Shown: positions 17,027-25,853 of the stretch, one piece after another
Layout: each line of letters starts with the position of its first letter
Numbering within the stretch: the stretch's first letter is position 1
NCBI RefSeq assembly: GCF_001704635.1
Contig: NZ_MAXF01000132.1
Span: 1 to 56,798, forward strand
DNA: 56,798 bases
Source of the DNA: Streptomyces sparsogenes
GTDB taxonomy: Bacteria; Actinomycetota; Actinomycetes; Streptomycetales; Streptomycetaceae
Reading direction: 5' to 3'
Made by a program: the position numbers and the translations under genes
Notes under the pieces: generated by a model
What the model was told of the DNA's origin: nothing
Seen by the model: the letters and a program-made list of their open reading frames with translations, nothing else
Databases searched by the model: none

Positions 17027-19588
17027 ATGGCGAACACCGAGGAATCGCAGGTCACGGCGGTCGCAATGCCCTTCGGCGCCGTCGAGACCGCCACTGCCCT
17101 GCTGGACGCGCACGGGGTCGTCACCGGCTGGAGCGCCCCGGCCACCAGGCTGCTGGGATTCGCCGCCGCCGACGTGCTCGGCGCCCCGGTGGGAAAGCTG
17201 CTCGCCGTGGCGCCGGACGCGCGGGGCGTCGCCGCCGCGCTGGAGTGGATCAGGGACGAGGGCGGCTGGGCCGGGCTGGTGCCCGCGGTGACCCGGGAAG
17301 GGCGCCGCGTGCACCTGGGGGTGCGGGTCAACGCCGTCACCGACGGCGAGGGCACCGCACGGTGGGTGGTGAGCGCCGTCGGCACGGAGGGGGTGCCCTG
17401 GTGGGGCGCGAGCGGATCGGTGATCGAGCGGATGTTCGCGCTCGCGCCCATGGGCATGGCCGTGCTGAACAGCGATCTGCGCTACGTCTGGGTGAACGCG
17501 GCGACGGCACGCGCCAGCGGCATCCCGGCCGACAAGTGGCTGGGACGCTCGCTGGCCGAGATGCTCCCCGGGATCGACGTCGAGGCCGTCGAGGCGGAGC
17601 TGCGGGCGGTGCTGGACACCGGCGTCCCGCTCCTCGGCCGCGAGTACGTGAACCAACCGCCCTGGAAAGCCGGCCAGGAGCAGGCCCTGCTGGCCTCCGT
17701 CTTCCGGCTGGACGACGCCGCGGGGAACCCGCTGGGCCTGTGCACCATGGCCAACGACATCACCGACCGCTTTCTGGCCAAGCGCCGGCTGGACCTGCTG
17801 GACCAGGCCGGCGAGCGCATCGGCCGGACGCTGGACGTGGCACAGACCGCCCAGGACCTCGCCGACGTGGCCGTGCCCGAGTTCGCCGACCTCGTCACCG
17901 TCGATCTGCTCGACCCGGTCTTCCGGGGCGACGAGCCGCAGCCGGCGCCGGACCCCCGCGCGGGGGTGGTGCTGCGCCGGGCGGGGCTGCGGTCCGTGGG
18001 CGACGGCCCGCCGGGCACCCCGGTCGAGGTGGGGCAGACCGCCGCACACCCCGCCACCTCACCCGTCGCCCGGGCGCTGCGCACCGGCCGGCCGCGCCTG
18101 GTGGCGCGGCTGGGCCCGCACCCCGGCGACGGCGGGGCGCCGGGCCCCGACCCGATCGCCCGGATGCGGGAGGCGGGCTTCCACTCGCTGATGGCCGTGC
18201 CGCTGCGGGCCCGGGGCAGTCACCTGGGGGCGGCCCTCTTCTGGCGCGGGCCGCGCCCCCAGCCGTTCCAGGACACCGACCTGGCGCTGGCCACCGAGTT
18301 GACCTCCCGGGCGGCCGTCGCGGTGGACAACGCCCGCCGGTTCACCCGCGAGCACAACGCCGCCCTGACCCTGCAGCGCGATCTGCTGCCGCAGGGGGCT
18401 CCCGAGCAGACCGCGGTGGAGGCGGCCTCGCTCTACCTGCCCGCCGACGCGAAGGCCGGCGTCGGCGGCGACTGGTTCGATGTGATCCCGCTGTCCGGGG
18501 CGCGGGTCGGGCTGGTCGTCGGAGACGTCGTCGGACACGGCATCCACGCCGCCGCCACCATGGGCAGGCTGCGCACCGCCGTGCAGACGCTCGCCGGCCT
18601 CGACCTGGCCCCCGACGAGCTGCTGGCCCACCTCGACGGCCTGATCGGACGGCTCGCGGAGTCGGAGGGCCACGGCGGCGCCGAGGCCGGGGTCGTCGGC
18701 GCCACCTGCCTGTACGCGGTCTACGACCCGGTCAGCCGGCGCTGCGCCCTGGCCCGCGCGGGACACCCGCCGCCGCTGGTGGCCGTCCCCGGCGGGCCCG
18801 TCCATGTGCTCGAGCTGCCCAGCGGCCCGCCCCTGGGCCTGGGAAGCCAGCCCTTCGAGTCCACCGAGCTCACGTTGGACGAGGGCAGCGCGCTCGTCCT
18901 GTACACCAACGGCCTCATCGCCGCCCCCGGGCTCGACGCCGACGCCGGGATCGAACGGCTGTGCGCCGCGCTGGCCGGGCCGGACCGGCCCGCCAAAGCT
19001 CTGTGCGATCGGGTCATGGAGACCCTGCCGGCCAACCCGCCGGACGACGACGTGGCCCTGCTGCTGGCCCGTACCCGCGCCCTCGGCGCCGGGCAGGTGG
19101 CCTCCCGGGAGATCTCCCGCGACCCGGCCGCCGTCTCCGACGCCCGCGCCTGGGCCCTCGACACCCTGGGCGAGTGGGGCCTGGACGAGCTGGCCTTCAC
19201 CGCCGAACTGGTCGTCAGCGAACTGGTCACCAACGCGGTGCGGTACGGCTCCCCGCCGATCCGGCTGCGCCTGATCCGCGAGCGCGCCCTGATCTGCGAG
19301 GTCTCCGACCACAGCAGCACCTCCCCGCATCTGCGCCGGGCCGGCACGACGGACGAGGGCGGCCGCGGCCTGTTCCTCGTCGCCCACGTCGTCCAGGACT
19401 GGGGCACCCGCTACACCCCCGAGGGCAAGACCGTCTGGGCCGAGCAGCCCTTCGATCGAGCCCCACGCCGCCGACCTCGCCGCGGCCCTGGGGGAGGGCA
19501 TGGCGGCCGGCTGACCCCCGGGGCGCCTCGGCCGGCACCCTTCATGTCCCGCTCCGGGCCCACTGGCTCCATCGGCGTCACGCCCTGA
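17027..19588 (+). CDS. PAS-GAF-SpoIIE phosphatase with HATPase domain (3' frameshift likely)
   Basis: As read, an 853-residue signalling protein. Order: PAS (about 20-120), second PAS (about 130-255, IERMFALAPMGMAVL), GAF (about 265-440), SpoIIE PP2C phosphatase (from LTLQRDLLPQ near 450, metal-binding GVGGDWFDV and GDVVGHG), then an anti-sigma-type HATPase_c (ELVTNAVRYG and GGRGLFLVAHV). Such proteins control anti-sigma-factor antagonists in partner switching. After KTVWAEQPF the frame turns Arg-rich and loses the GC bias at third positions, whereas the +1 frame from about 19456 reads HAADLAAALGEGMAAG and stops at 19514. That shorter C-terminus is probably the native one. Start chosen at the ATG following GGGGGCAGAACTGGCG. 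Confidence 0.88.
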   Translation: MANTEESQVTAVAMPFGAVETATALLDAHGVVTGWSAPATRLLGFAAADVLGAPVGKLLAVAPDARGVAAALEWIRDEGGWAGLVPAVTREGRRVHLGVRVNAVTDGEGTARWVVSAVGTEGVPWWGASGSVIERMFALAPMGMAVLNSDLRYVWVNAATARASGIPADKWLGRSLAEMLPGIDVEAVEAELRAVLDTGVPLLGREYVNQPPWKAGQEQALLASVFRLDDAAGNPLGLCTMANDITDRFLAKRRLDLLDQAGERIGRTLDVAQTAQDLADVAVPEFADLVTVDLLDPVFRGDEPQPAPDPRAGVVLRRAGLRSVGDGPPGTPVEVGQTAAHPATSPVARALRTGRPRLVARLGPHPGDGGAPGPDPIARMREAGFHSLMAVPLRARGSHLGAALFWRGPRPQPFQDTDLALATELTSRAAVAVDNARRFTREHNAALTLQRDLLPQGAPEQTAVEAASLYLPADAKAGVGGDWFDVIPLSGARVGLVVGDVVGHGIHAAATMGRLRTAVQTLAGLDLAPDELLAHLDGLIGRLAESEGHGGAEAGVVGATCLYAVYDPVSRRCALARAGHPPPLVAVPGGPVHVLELPSGPPLGLGSQPFESTELTLDEGSALVLYTNGLIAAPGLDADAGIERLCAALAGPDRPAKALCDRVMETLPANPPDDDVALLLARTRALGAGQVASREISRDPAAVSDARAWALDTLGEWGLDELAFTAELVVSELVTNAVRYGSPPIRLRLIRERALICEVSDHSSTSPHLRRAGTTDEGGRGLFLVAHVVQDWGTRYTPEGKTVWAEQPFDRAPRRRPRRGPGGGHGGRLTPGAPRPAPFMSRSGPTGSIGVTP

Positions 19589-19642
19589 CGTGCGCCGGTG
19601 GGGCCACCGAGTTGCGGATCACCACGCCCGGGCGGGGGCCGA

Positions 19643-19671
19643 CCGTAGGGCGCCGCCGCGGCGGCCTACGG
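19643..19671. terminator. Hairpin terminator, bidirectional
   Basis: CCGTAGG (19643-19649) pairs with CCTACGG (19665-19671), with CCGCC/GGCGG continuing the stem inside. It overlaps the stop codon of the minus-strand DUF308 gene and lies downstream of the SpoIIE-type gene. Confidence 0.5.
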
Positions 19672-20484
19672 CTGGGGGTGCGGCCGGAAGTGCCGGAAGT
19701 GCGCACGGTGTTCCGCCGCGCGCGGAGGGTGATGGCCGAGCCGCATCCGCAGCTGGATGCCGTGGATGACCTCGATCACGCCCAGCGCCAGCAGCCAGAT
19801 GCCGGCCACCGCCGTGAGCGCGGCGATGGAGCCGAAGGGCGCCACGATCAGGATGATGCCGGCCAGGATGCTGATGATGCCGAAGAAGATCTGCCACCCG
19901 CGGGCCGGGAGCTGCTCATGGGAGATGGCCGCGGCGGTGAGCATGACGCCCCGCAGCAGCCAGGAGAATCCGATCCACAGGGCGAGCAGCAGGACCGACT
20001 GCGCCGGCCCCCGCAGACAGAGCAGGCCGAGCAGTACGGCGAGTCCGCCGCTGACGAAGCTCAGCACCCGCAAGTGCCCGGGCACATGGGCGGCGAAGGC
20101 CCCCGCGAGCTGGAAGATCCCGCTGATCAGCAGATAGGCGCCGAACAGGGCGCCGAGCACCGCCAGGGTGGTCCCGGGCCACGCCAGCACGATGACCCCG
20201 AGCACGATCGCGACCACGCCCGCGGTCACCATGACCTGCCAGGCGGCGTCGGACAGCATGCCCAGGGGACCGGCGAACGGGGACTCGGGGCCCGAGGGCC
20301 GCTCGCCGCGCCGCGGGGCGCCGAACGGCTCGGCGGCGGGCTGTCCGGCACCGGGCGGTTCGGCGGCGTGCTGTTCCCGACGCGCCTGCCCGGCGGCGTG
20401 TTCCTCGGGACGGGGTTGTTCCGGACGGTGTTCTTCGGGACGGTGTTGTTCGGGTTCGTGCGGGGTGTCGGAGGAGAAGCTCAT
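19666..20484 (-). CDS. HdeD/DUF308 membrane protein
   Basis: A 272-residue membrane protein of the HdeD (DUF308) family, associated with acid and stress resistance. An N-terminal cytoplasmic tail of about 75 residues is rich in Glu, Pro, His, Arg and Gln with repeated PEEHRPEQPRP-like units. Six hydrophobic helices follow in three pairs (for example VMVTAGVVAIVLGVIVLAW and IFFGIISILAGIILIVAPFG), then a His/Arg-rich end. The start at 20484 has GAGGAGG eight bases upstream; the open frame up to 20592 is not needed. It is divergent from the DUF2267 gene. Confidence 0.9.
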   Translation of the reverse strand: MSFSSDTPHEPEQHRPEEHRPEQPRPEEHAAGQARREQHAAEPPGAGQPAAEPFGAPRRGERPSGPESPFAGPLGMLSDAAWQVMVTAGVVAIVLGVIVLAWPGTTLAVLGALFGAYLLISGIFQLAGAFAAHVPGHLRVLSFVSGGLAVLLGLLCLRGPAQSVLLLALWIGFSWLLRGVMLTAAAISHEQLPARGWQIFFGIISILAGIILIVAPFGSIAALTAVAGIWLLALGVIEVIHGIQLRMRLGHHPPRAAEHRAHFRHFRPHPQP

Positions 20485-20663
20485 GCCGTCCACCTCCTCG
20501 AGGGAAACGTGTGATGGAACAGATGGCCGTACCCGACACAACCATCCTCTCCCCGCGCGTGCCTCTTCGCCTGATGACACGGTGCCTCGCACCCGGTGGA
20601 GGCGCGTGGCAAGGTGGGGTGTGAGCGACGTCCGAGCGAGGTGTGAGCGAGAAGGAGACCCGC

Positions 20664-21041
20664 ATGGACGAGAGGGAGTTCTTCCAGGCGGTGGCCGACC
20701 GGGCGCGGCTGTCCAGGCAGGAGGCGGCCGATCTCACCCGCGCCACCCTGGAGACCCTGGCACTGCGGCTGACCGACGGCGAGGCCCGCGACCTCGCCCG
20801 GGAACTTCCCGAGCCGCTTCGGGAAGCGCTCCTCCGGGGACAGGGGGAGGTGCGGCTCTTCGAGCCCGAGGAGTCGGTCCACCGGGTGCGCGGGCGCACC
20901 GGACTGTCCGAGTCCGAGGCGGACCGGGGTGTCCGCGCGGTGCTGCGGACCCTGCGGGAGGCCATCTCGCGGGAGGAGTTCGACCACGCGATGTCCCAGC
21001 TCGGCAGCGGTTTCGCGAGGATGGCCGAGCCGGCCGGCTGA
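20664..21041 (+). CDS. DUF2267 protein
   Basis: A 125-residue soluble helical protein of the DUF2267 family. It begins MDEREFFQAVADRARL and repeats a helix-hairpin pattern about halfway through (EESVHRVRGRTGLSESEAD). The ATG at 20664 is preferred over the upstream GTG because AAGGAGA lies just before it. The family often neighbours stress-response genes, which fits the DUF308 gene next to it. It converges on the PPOX-type gene with only five bases between. Function unknown. Confidence 0.87.
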   Translation: MDEREFFQAVADRARLSRQEAADLTRATLETLALRLTDGEARDLARELPEPLREALLRGQGEVRLFEPEESVHRVRGRTGLSESEADRGVRAVLRTLREAISREEFDHAMSQLGSGFARMAEPAG

Positions 21042-21046
21042 CGCTC

Positions 21047-21508
21047 TCAGGCGGCCCGCCAGCCGCTCCACCGGCCCACCGTGACCTCCACCACCGGCCC
21101 TGACGGGGGCCGCTCCCCGTACTGCGCCGGATACTTGCCGGCCAGCAGCCGCACATATCCCGCCGAGGTGGCCGAGGCGTCCGCCGGCGGCAGCACCCGG
21201 GCCGTGCCGTCGGCCCGCGCCCACCACAGCAGGTCCCAGTCCTCGGCGTAGGCGTCCACCAGCAGGCACACGGCGGGGTGGGCCCGGATGTTGTCCAGCC
21301 GGGTCAGCCGCGCCGACCGCTTGGGTTTGTGGTCGACCGCCGTCACCACCGTGTCGCCGGACACCGCGAAGACCACCGGCACCAGATGCGGCCGCCCCCC
21401 GGCGGCCACGGTGGCCAGCCGGGCGACTCTGGCGCGCGCGAAGCGCTCCCGCGCCCAGGCGCTCGTCATGGTGGGCATGGCGGTGGTGGCACGGCGGCGT
21501 GAGGGCAT
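21047..21508 (-). CDS. PPOX-class (F420/FMN) split-barrel protein
   Basis: A 153-residue protein of the pyridoxamine-5-phosphate-oxidase-like split-barrel class, closest in pattern to the small F420-dependent subgroup (VARLATVAAGGRPHLVPVVF, then KRSARLTRLDNIRAHPAVCLLVDAY split over two lines of the fold). It probably binds a flavin or deazaflavin in the cytoplasm. The start is uncertain: 21508, 21478 or 21469 are all possible and none has a good ribosome binding site. It is the last of three minus-strand genes after the SPW protein and the 51-residue protein. Confidence 0.85.
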   Translation of the reverse strand: MPSRRRATTAMPTMTSAWARERFARARVARLATVAAGGRPHLVPVVFAVSGDTVVTAVDHKPKRSARLTRLDNIRAHPAVCLLVDAYAEDWDLLWWARADGTARVLPPADASATSAGYVRLLAGKYPAQYGERPPSGPVVEVTVGRWSGWRAA

Positions 21509-21559
21509 GGTGACAGGGCAGCACGCGCCGGGCCGGAGGCCCGGCGCCTGTGTGTGCCG

Positions 21560-21715
21560 CTACCGCTTCTTCTCTTCCTCCTCTTCCTCTTCACGCTCCC
21601 CTTCCGCTTGTGAGGGGGTCGACACCGGCACATCGGGGTGGTCGGCGCGGCCCGGGGTCTCGTTGTCGCGCTCGCCTTCCGCCTGGGACGGGGTGGTGCG
21701 GTAGGGCTCGCTCAT
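21560..21715 (-). CDS. 51-residue acidic protein with internal repeat
   Basis: A small open frame (51 residues) beginning MSEPYRTTPSQ. It contains two near-identical segments, TPSQAEGERDNE and TPSQAEGEREEE, and ends in a Glu-rich stretch followed by KKR. GGAG stands seven bases before the ATG. It lies 27 bases after the SPW gene and 51 bases before the PPOX-type gene in the same direction, so an operon is likely. It has no membrane segment and no recognisable fold; it is probably disordered. Function unknown. Its GC-rich codons and spacing argue for a real gene. Confidence 0.65.
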   Translation of the reverse strand: MSEPYRTTPSQAEGERDNETPGRADHPDVPVSTPSQAEGEREEEEEEEKKR

Positions 21716-21742
21716 GGGAACGCTCCGTTCGGTTCCGGGCCG

Positions 21743-22219
21743 TTACCGCCCCGTACGAGCGGCCGGGCCCCGGCCGCCGCCCCCGCCCCGGGCGGCCTTG
21801 GTCGCGTACGAGCAGGCGACGAGCGCGAGCACGACGGCGACGGCGCCGACGACGACATTGCTGATGATGGTGCGGGTGGTGGCGACGCTCCCCGAGACCA
21901 CCCACGGCGCGATGATGGTCCACACGCCCAGCAGCACGGCGGCCCAGGCCATGCCGTGCGTGCGCTCATAGGCATGGCCGAAGCCGCCCGTGAGCAGGGC
22001 GTAGGCGATGCCGACGATCAGATTGGTGACGGCCAGGGTCATCATGCCGTTGAAGCCCGCGATCCAGGGGGACGCGGCAAGGTACAGACCGGTGATCAGG
22101 CACATCGCCTCGACGGCCTGGGCCAGGGGCCTGGTCGCCGCCTGTTCCGCCCAGGTGTGGCGTTCCCGCATTTGCAGGATGTCCGGATGGGACTCGATGG
22201 TCGCATGGGTCGGTTCCAT
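21743..22219 (-). CDS. SPW-repeat membrane protein
   Basis: A 158-residue integral membrane protein with two SPW-type motifs, AASPWIAGF (about residue 50) and IIAPWVVSG (about 103), each at the start of a hydrophobic hairpin, giving four transmembrane helices. The N-terminal 35 residues are polar and the C-terminus is Gly/Arg-rich. An excellent ribosome binding site (GCAGGAGG) precedes the ATG. It starts a three-gene minus-strand set. The family has no established biochemical role. Confidence 0.88.
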   Translation of the reverse strand: MEPTHATIESHPDILQMRERHTWAEQAATRPLAQAVEAMCLITGLYLAASPWIAGFNGMMTLAVTNLIVGIAYALLTGGFGHAYERTHGMAWAAVLLGVWTIIAPWVVSGSVATTRTIISNVVVGAVAVVLALVACSYATKAARGGGGGRGPAARTGR

Positions 22220-22314
22220 CGTTTTCGCCTCCTGCGGTCAATCCTCTCCGAAGCCCCGAGTGCCCGATATGGGGTCCGGTATCGCGCGAAAACCCAGAAA
22301 CTTCGCGAGATGCC

Positions 22315-22446
22315 GCGAATCCGGCAACGCTCGCCGCGCTGCGCGGCCCCGGGGCGTACGGCGGCACCACGGCGCATCTGCACGTCTACGTCTACGCCTC
22401 CGGCCTGGCCGAGCGCCTGGGCCCGGAGGGCGTCACCGTCACGCGG
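22315..22446 (+). pseudogene. Coding-like fragment, unrecognised
   Basis: Between the SPW and acetylxylan-esterase genes, one plus-strand frame shows the strong third-position GC bias of a real gene for about 40 codons, reading ATLAALRGPGAYGG and later LHVYVYASGLAERLGPEGVT, then runs into the 3' end of the minus-strand esterase gene. It has no start or family hit that I recognise. It may be the remnant of a gene cut by deletion. Confidence 0.35.
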
Positions 22447-23413
22447 ACCGCAGCCTCGGGGGGAGCCAGTCCAGCTGGACCTCCTGATGGGCCGGGCCGC
22501 CGCCCTCGTGGTCGTTGAAGGCGTAGACCTCGATGCGCTTGTCCTCGCCCGCGTAGGCGTTGTACGCGGCGAACACCGTGGACGGCGGGCAGGTCTGGTC
22601 CTCCAGCGCGGTCGAGAAGAGCGCCGGCGCCCGCCCCCGGGCGGCGAAGTGGACGCCGTCGAAGTAGGAGAGCGTACGGAAGATCCGCTCGTCCCGGCCG
22701 ATGTGGGTCCTGAGGTACTTGCCGATCTCCCGGTACGGATCGCGGTCGGTCAGCGTCGCCGCCCGCTCGAAGTGGCACAGGAAGGGCACGTCGGGGGCGA
22801 TCGCGGCCAGGTCCGGCACCAGACCGCCCACGGCCAGCGCGATGCCCCCGCCCTGGCTGGTGCCCACGACCGCGGTGCGGGCGGGGTCGGCGAGCGGGTG
22901 GGAGCGGGCCGCCTCCACCGCGCGCACGGCGTCGGTGAACACCCGCCGGTAGTAGTAGTCCTCCGGGTTCTCGATCCCCCGGGTCATGAACCCGGGGTAC
23001 GCGGGCCCGGAGCCGACCGGATCAGGGGTGTCGCCGCCGGACCAGCCGCTGCCCTGGCCGCGGGTGTCCATCACGAAGTGGGCGAAGCCCGCGACCGGCC
23101 ACAGCAGATGGGTGTGCGGCAGCCCGCGCCCGCCGCCGTAGCCGATGTACTCGACCACGACGGGCAGCGGCTCCCGGGCCCCGGCCGGGTGGAGGAACCA
23201 GCCCTTGACCGGATGGCCGCCGAACCCCGCGAAGGTGACGTCGTACACCGCCACCCCGGTGAGCGCCGTGGCGACGGGCTCGAAGACGGCGTTCAGCTCG
23301 TGGTCGCGGGCCTCGGCGAGGGTCTTCTCCCAGAACCGGTCGAAGTCCTCGGGCTCCGCGACGCGCGGCCGGTAGCGGCGCAACTCCTCGAGCGGAAGGT
23401 CGAACAGGGCCAT
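22439..23413 (-). CDS. Acetylxylan esterase / cephalosporin-C deacetylase-like hydrolase
   Basis: A 324-residue AXE1-family alpha/beta hydrolase expected to remove acetyl groups from xylo-oligosaccharides or related compounds. The typical MALFDLPLEELRRYRP start is present, then the oxyanion region YIGYGGGRG, MDTRGQGSGW, the nucleophile elbow GTSQGGG (about residue 187), and the acid/base pair in LEDQTCPPS and FNDHEGGG. No signal peptide, so it acts inside the cell on imported acetylated sugars. I prefer the ATG at 23413 over the GTG at 23437 because it fits the family start. Confidence 0.92.
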   Translation of the reverse strand: MALFDLPLEELRRYRPRVAEPEDFDRFWEKTLAEARDHELNAVFEPVATALTGVAVYDVTFAGFGGHPVKGWFLHPAGAREPLPVVVEYIGYGGGRGLPHTHLLWPVAGFAHFVMDTRGQGSGWSGGDTPDPVGSGPAYPGFMTRGIENPEDYYYRRVFTDAVRAVEAARSHPLADPARTAVVGTSQGGGIALAVGGLVPDLAAIAPDVPFLCHFERAATLTDRDPYREIGKYLRTHIGRDERIFRTLSYFDGVHFAARGRAPALFSTALEDQTCPPSTVFAAYNAYAGEDKRIEVYAFNDHEGGGPAHQEVQLDWLPPRLRSA

Positions 23414-23569
23414 GCGCTCCAGCTCCCTTTCGGACACGCGGAACAGCGGACGCTTGAAACGAACGCTTGAAACGACTCAATCCAGCAACGACGCAAGCCT
23501 GCGCAGGAAACCATCGCGCCAAACCCCCTGACAAGGGGTGGTCGGATCGGCAGCGGCGCCCCGGCCCGC

Positions 23570-23709
23570 TTGACCCCGGCCCGGCGGGAGACGCCGAGGA
23601 CCTCGCCGAGAGTGCGCAGCGGCGCCCGGCCGTCGATCTGCAGGGCGTGCACCAGGCCGCGGTCGATGTCGTCGAGTATGACGGGATCCGTGTTCATCGG
23701 GGCCGGCAT
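23570..23709 (-). pseudogene. Truncated Lrp/AsnC-type regulator remnant
   Basis: On the minus strand the frame starting at 23709 or 23697 reads MNTDPVILDDIDRGLVHALQ and RTLGEVLGVSRR, the N-terminal helix-turn-helix of Lrp/AsnC regulators, but after about 45 residues the family pattern is lost and the ligand-sensing domain is missing. The rest of the frame overlaps the esterase gene. It looks like a decayed gene lying between the esterase and htpG. Confidence 0.65.
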
Positions 23710-23746
23710 GCCGGTTTCCGGCACCGGGCGGGCGACCCCCTCTAAG

Positions 23747-23756
23747 CTGACGTCAG
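23747..23756. promoter_or_regulatory. Palindrome CTGACGTCAG upstream of htpG
   Basis: A perfect 10-bp palindrome lies 25 bases before the htpG start and just upstream of the Lrp-type remnant. It might be an operator for the heat-shock gene or for the lost regulator. Confidence 0.35.
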
Positions 23757-23780
23757 GTACTCCCTCGTGAAAGGAAGCAT

Positions 23781-25787
<2,007 letters not shown>

Positions 25788-25815
25788 CGCGGTAGCGCCG
25801 TCGCACGGACACCGC

Positions 25816-25848
25816 GCGCGGGCGGGGCGGGCGCCGCCCCGCCCGCGC
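25816..25848. terminator. Strong bidirectional terminator, htpG/recQ
   Basis: A perfect 15-bp stem (GCGCGGGCGGGGCGG with its complement) closes on a GCG loop, and GACACC/GGTGTC extend it outward with a small internal mismatch (25808-25855). It reaches the recQ stop codon, so both convergent genes use it. Confidence 0.8.
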
Positions 25849-25853
25849 GGGTG

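Noticed and set aside
20485..20640. Possible SigB-type promoter (GGGTAC) before the DUF308 gene
   Set aside because: The -10-like GGGTAC has no matching GTTT-type -35 at the right distance, so I did not call it.
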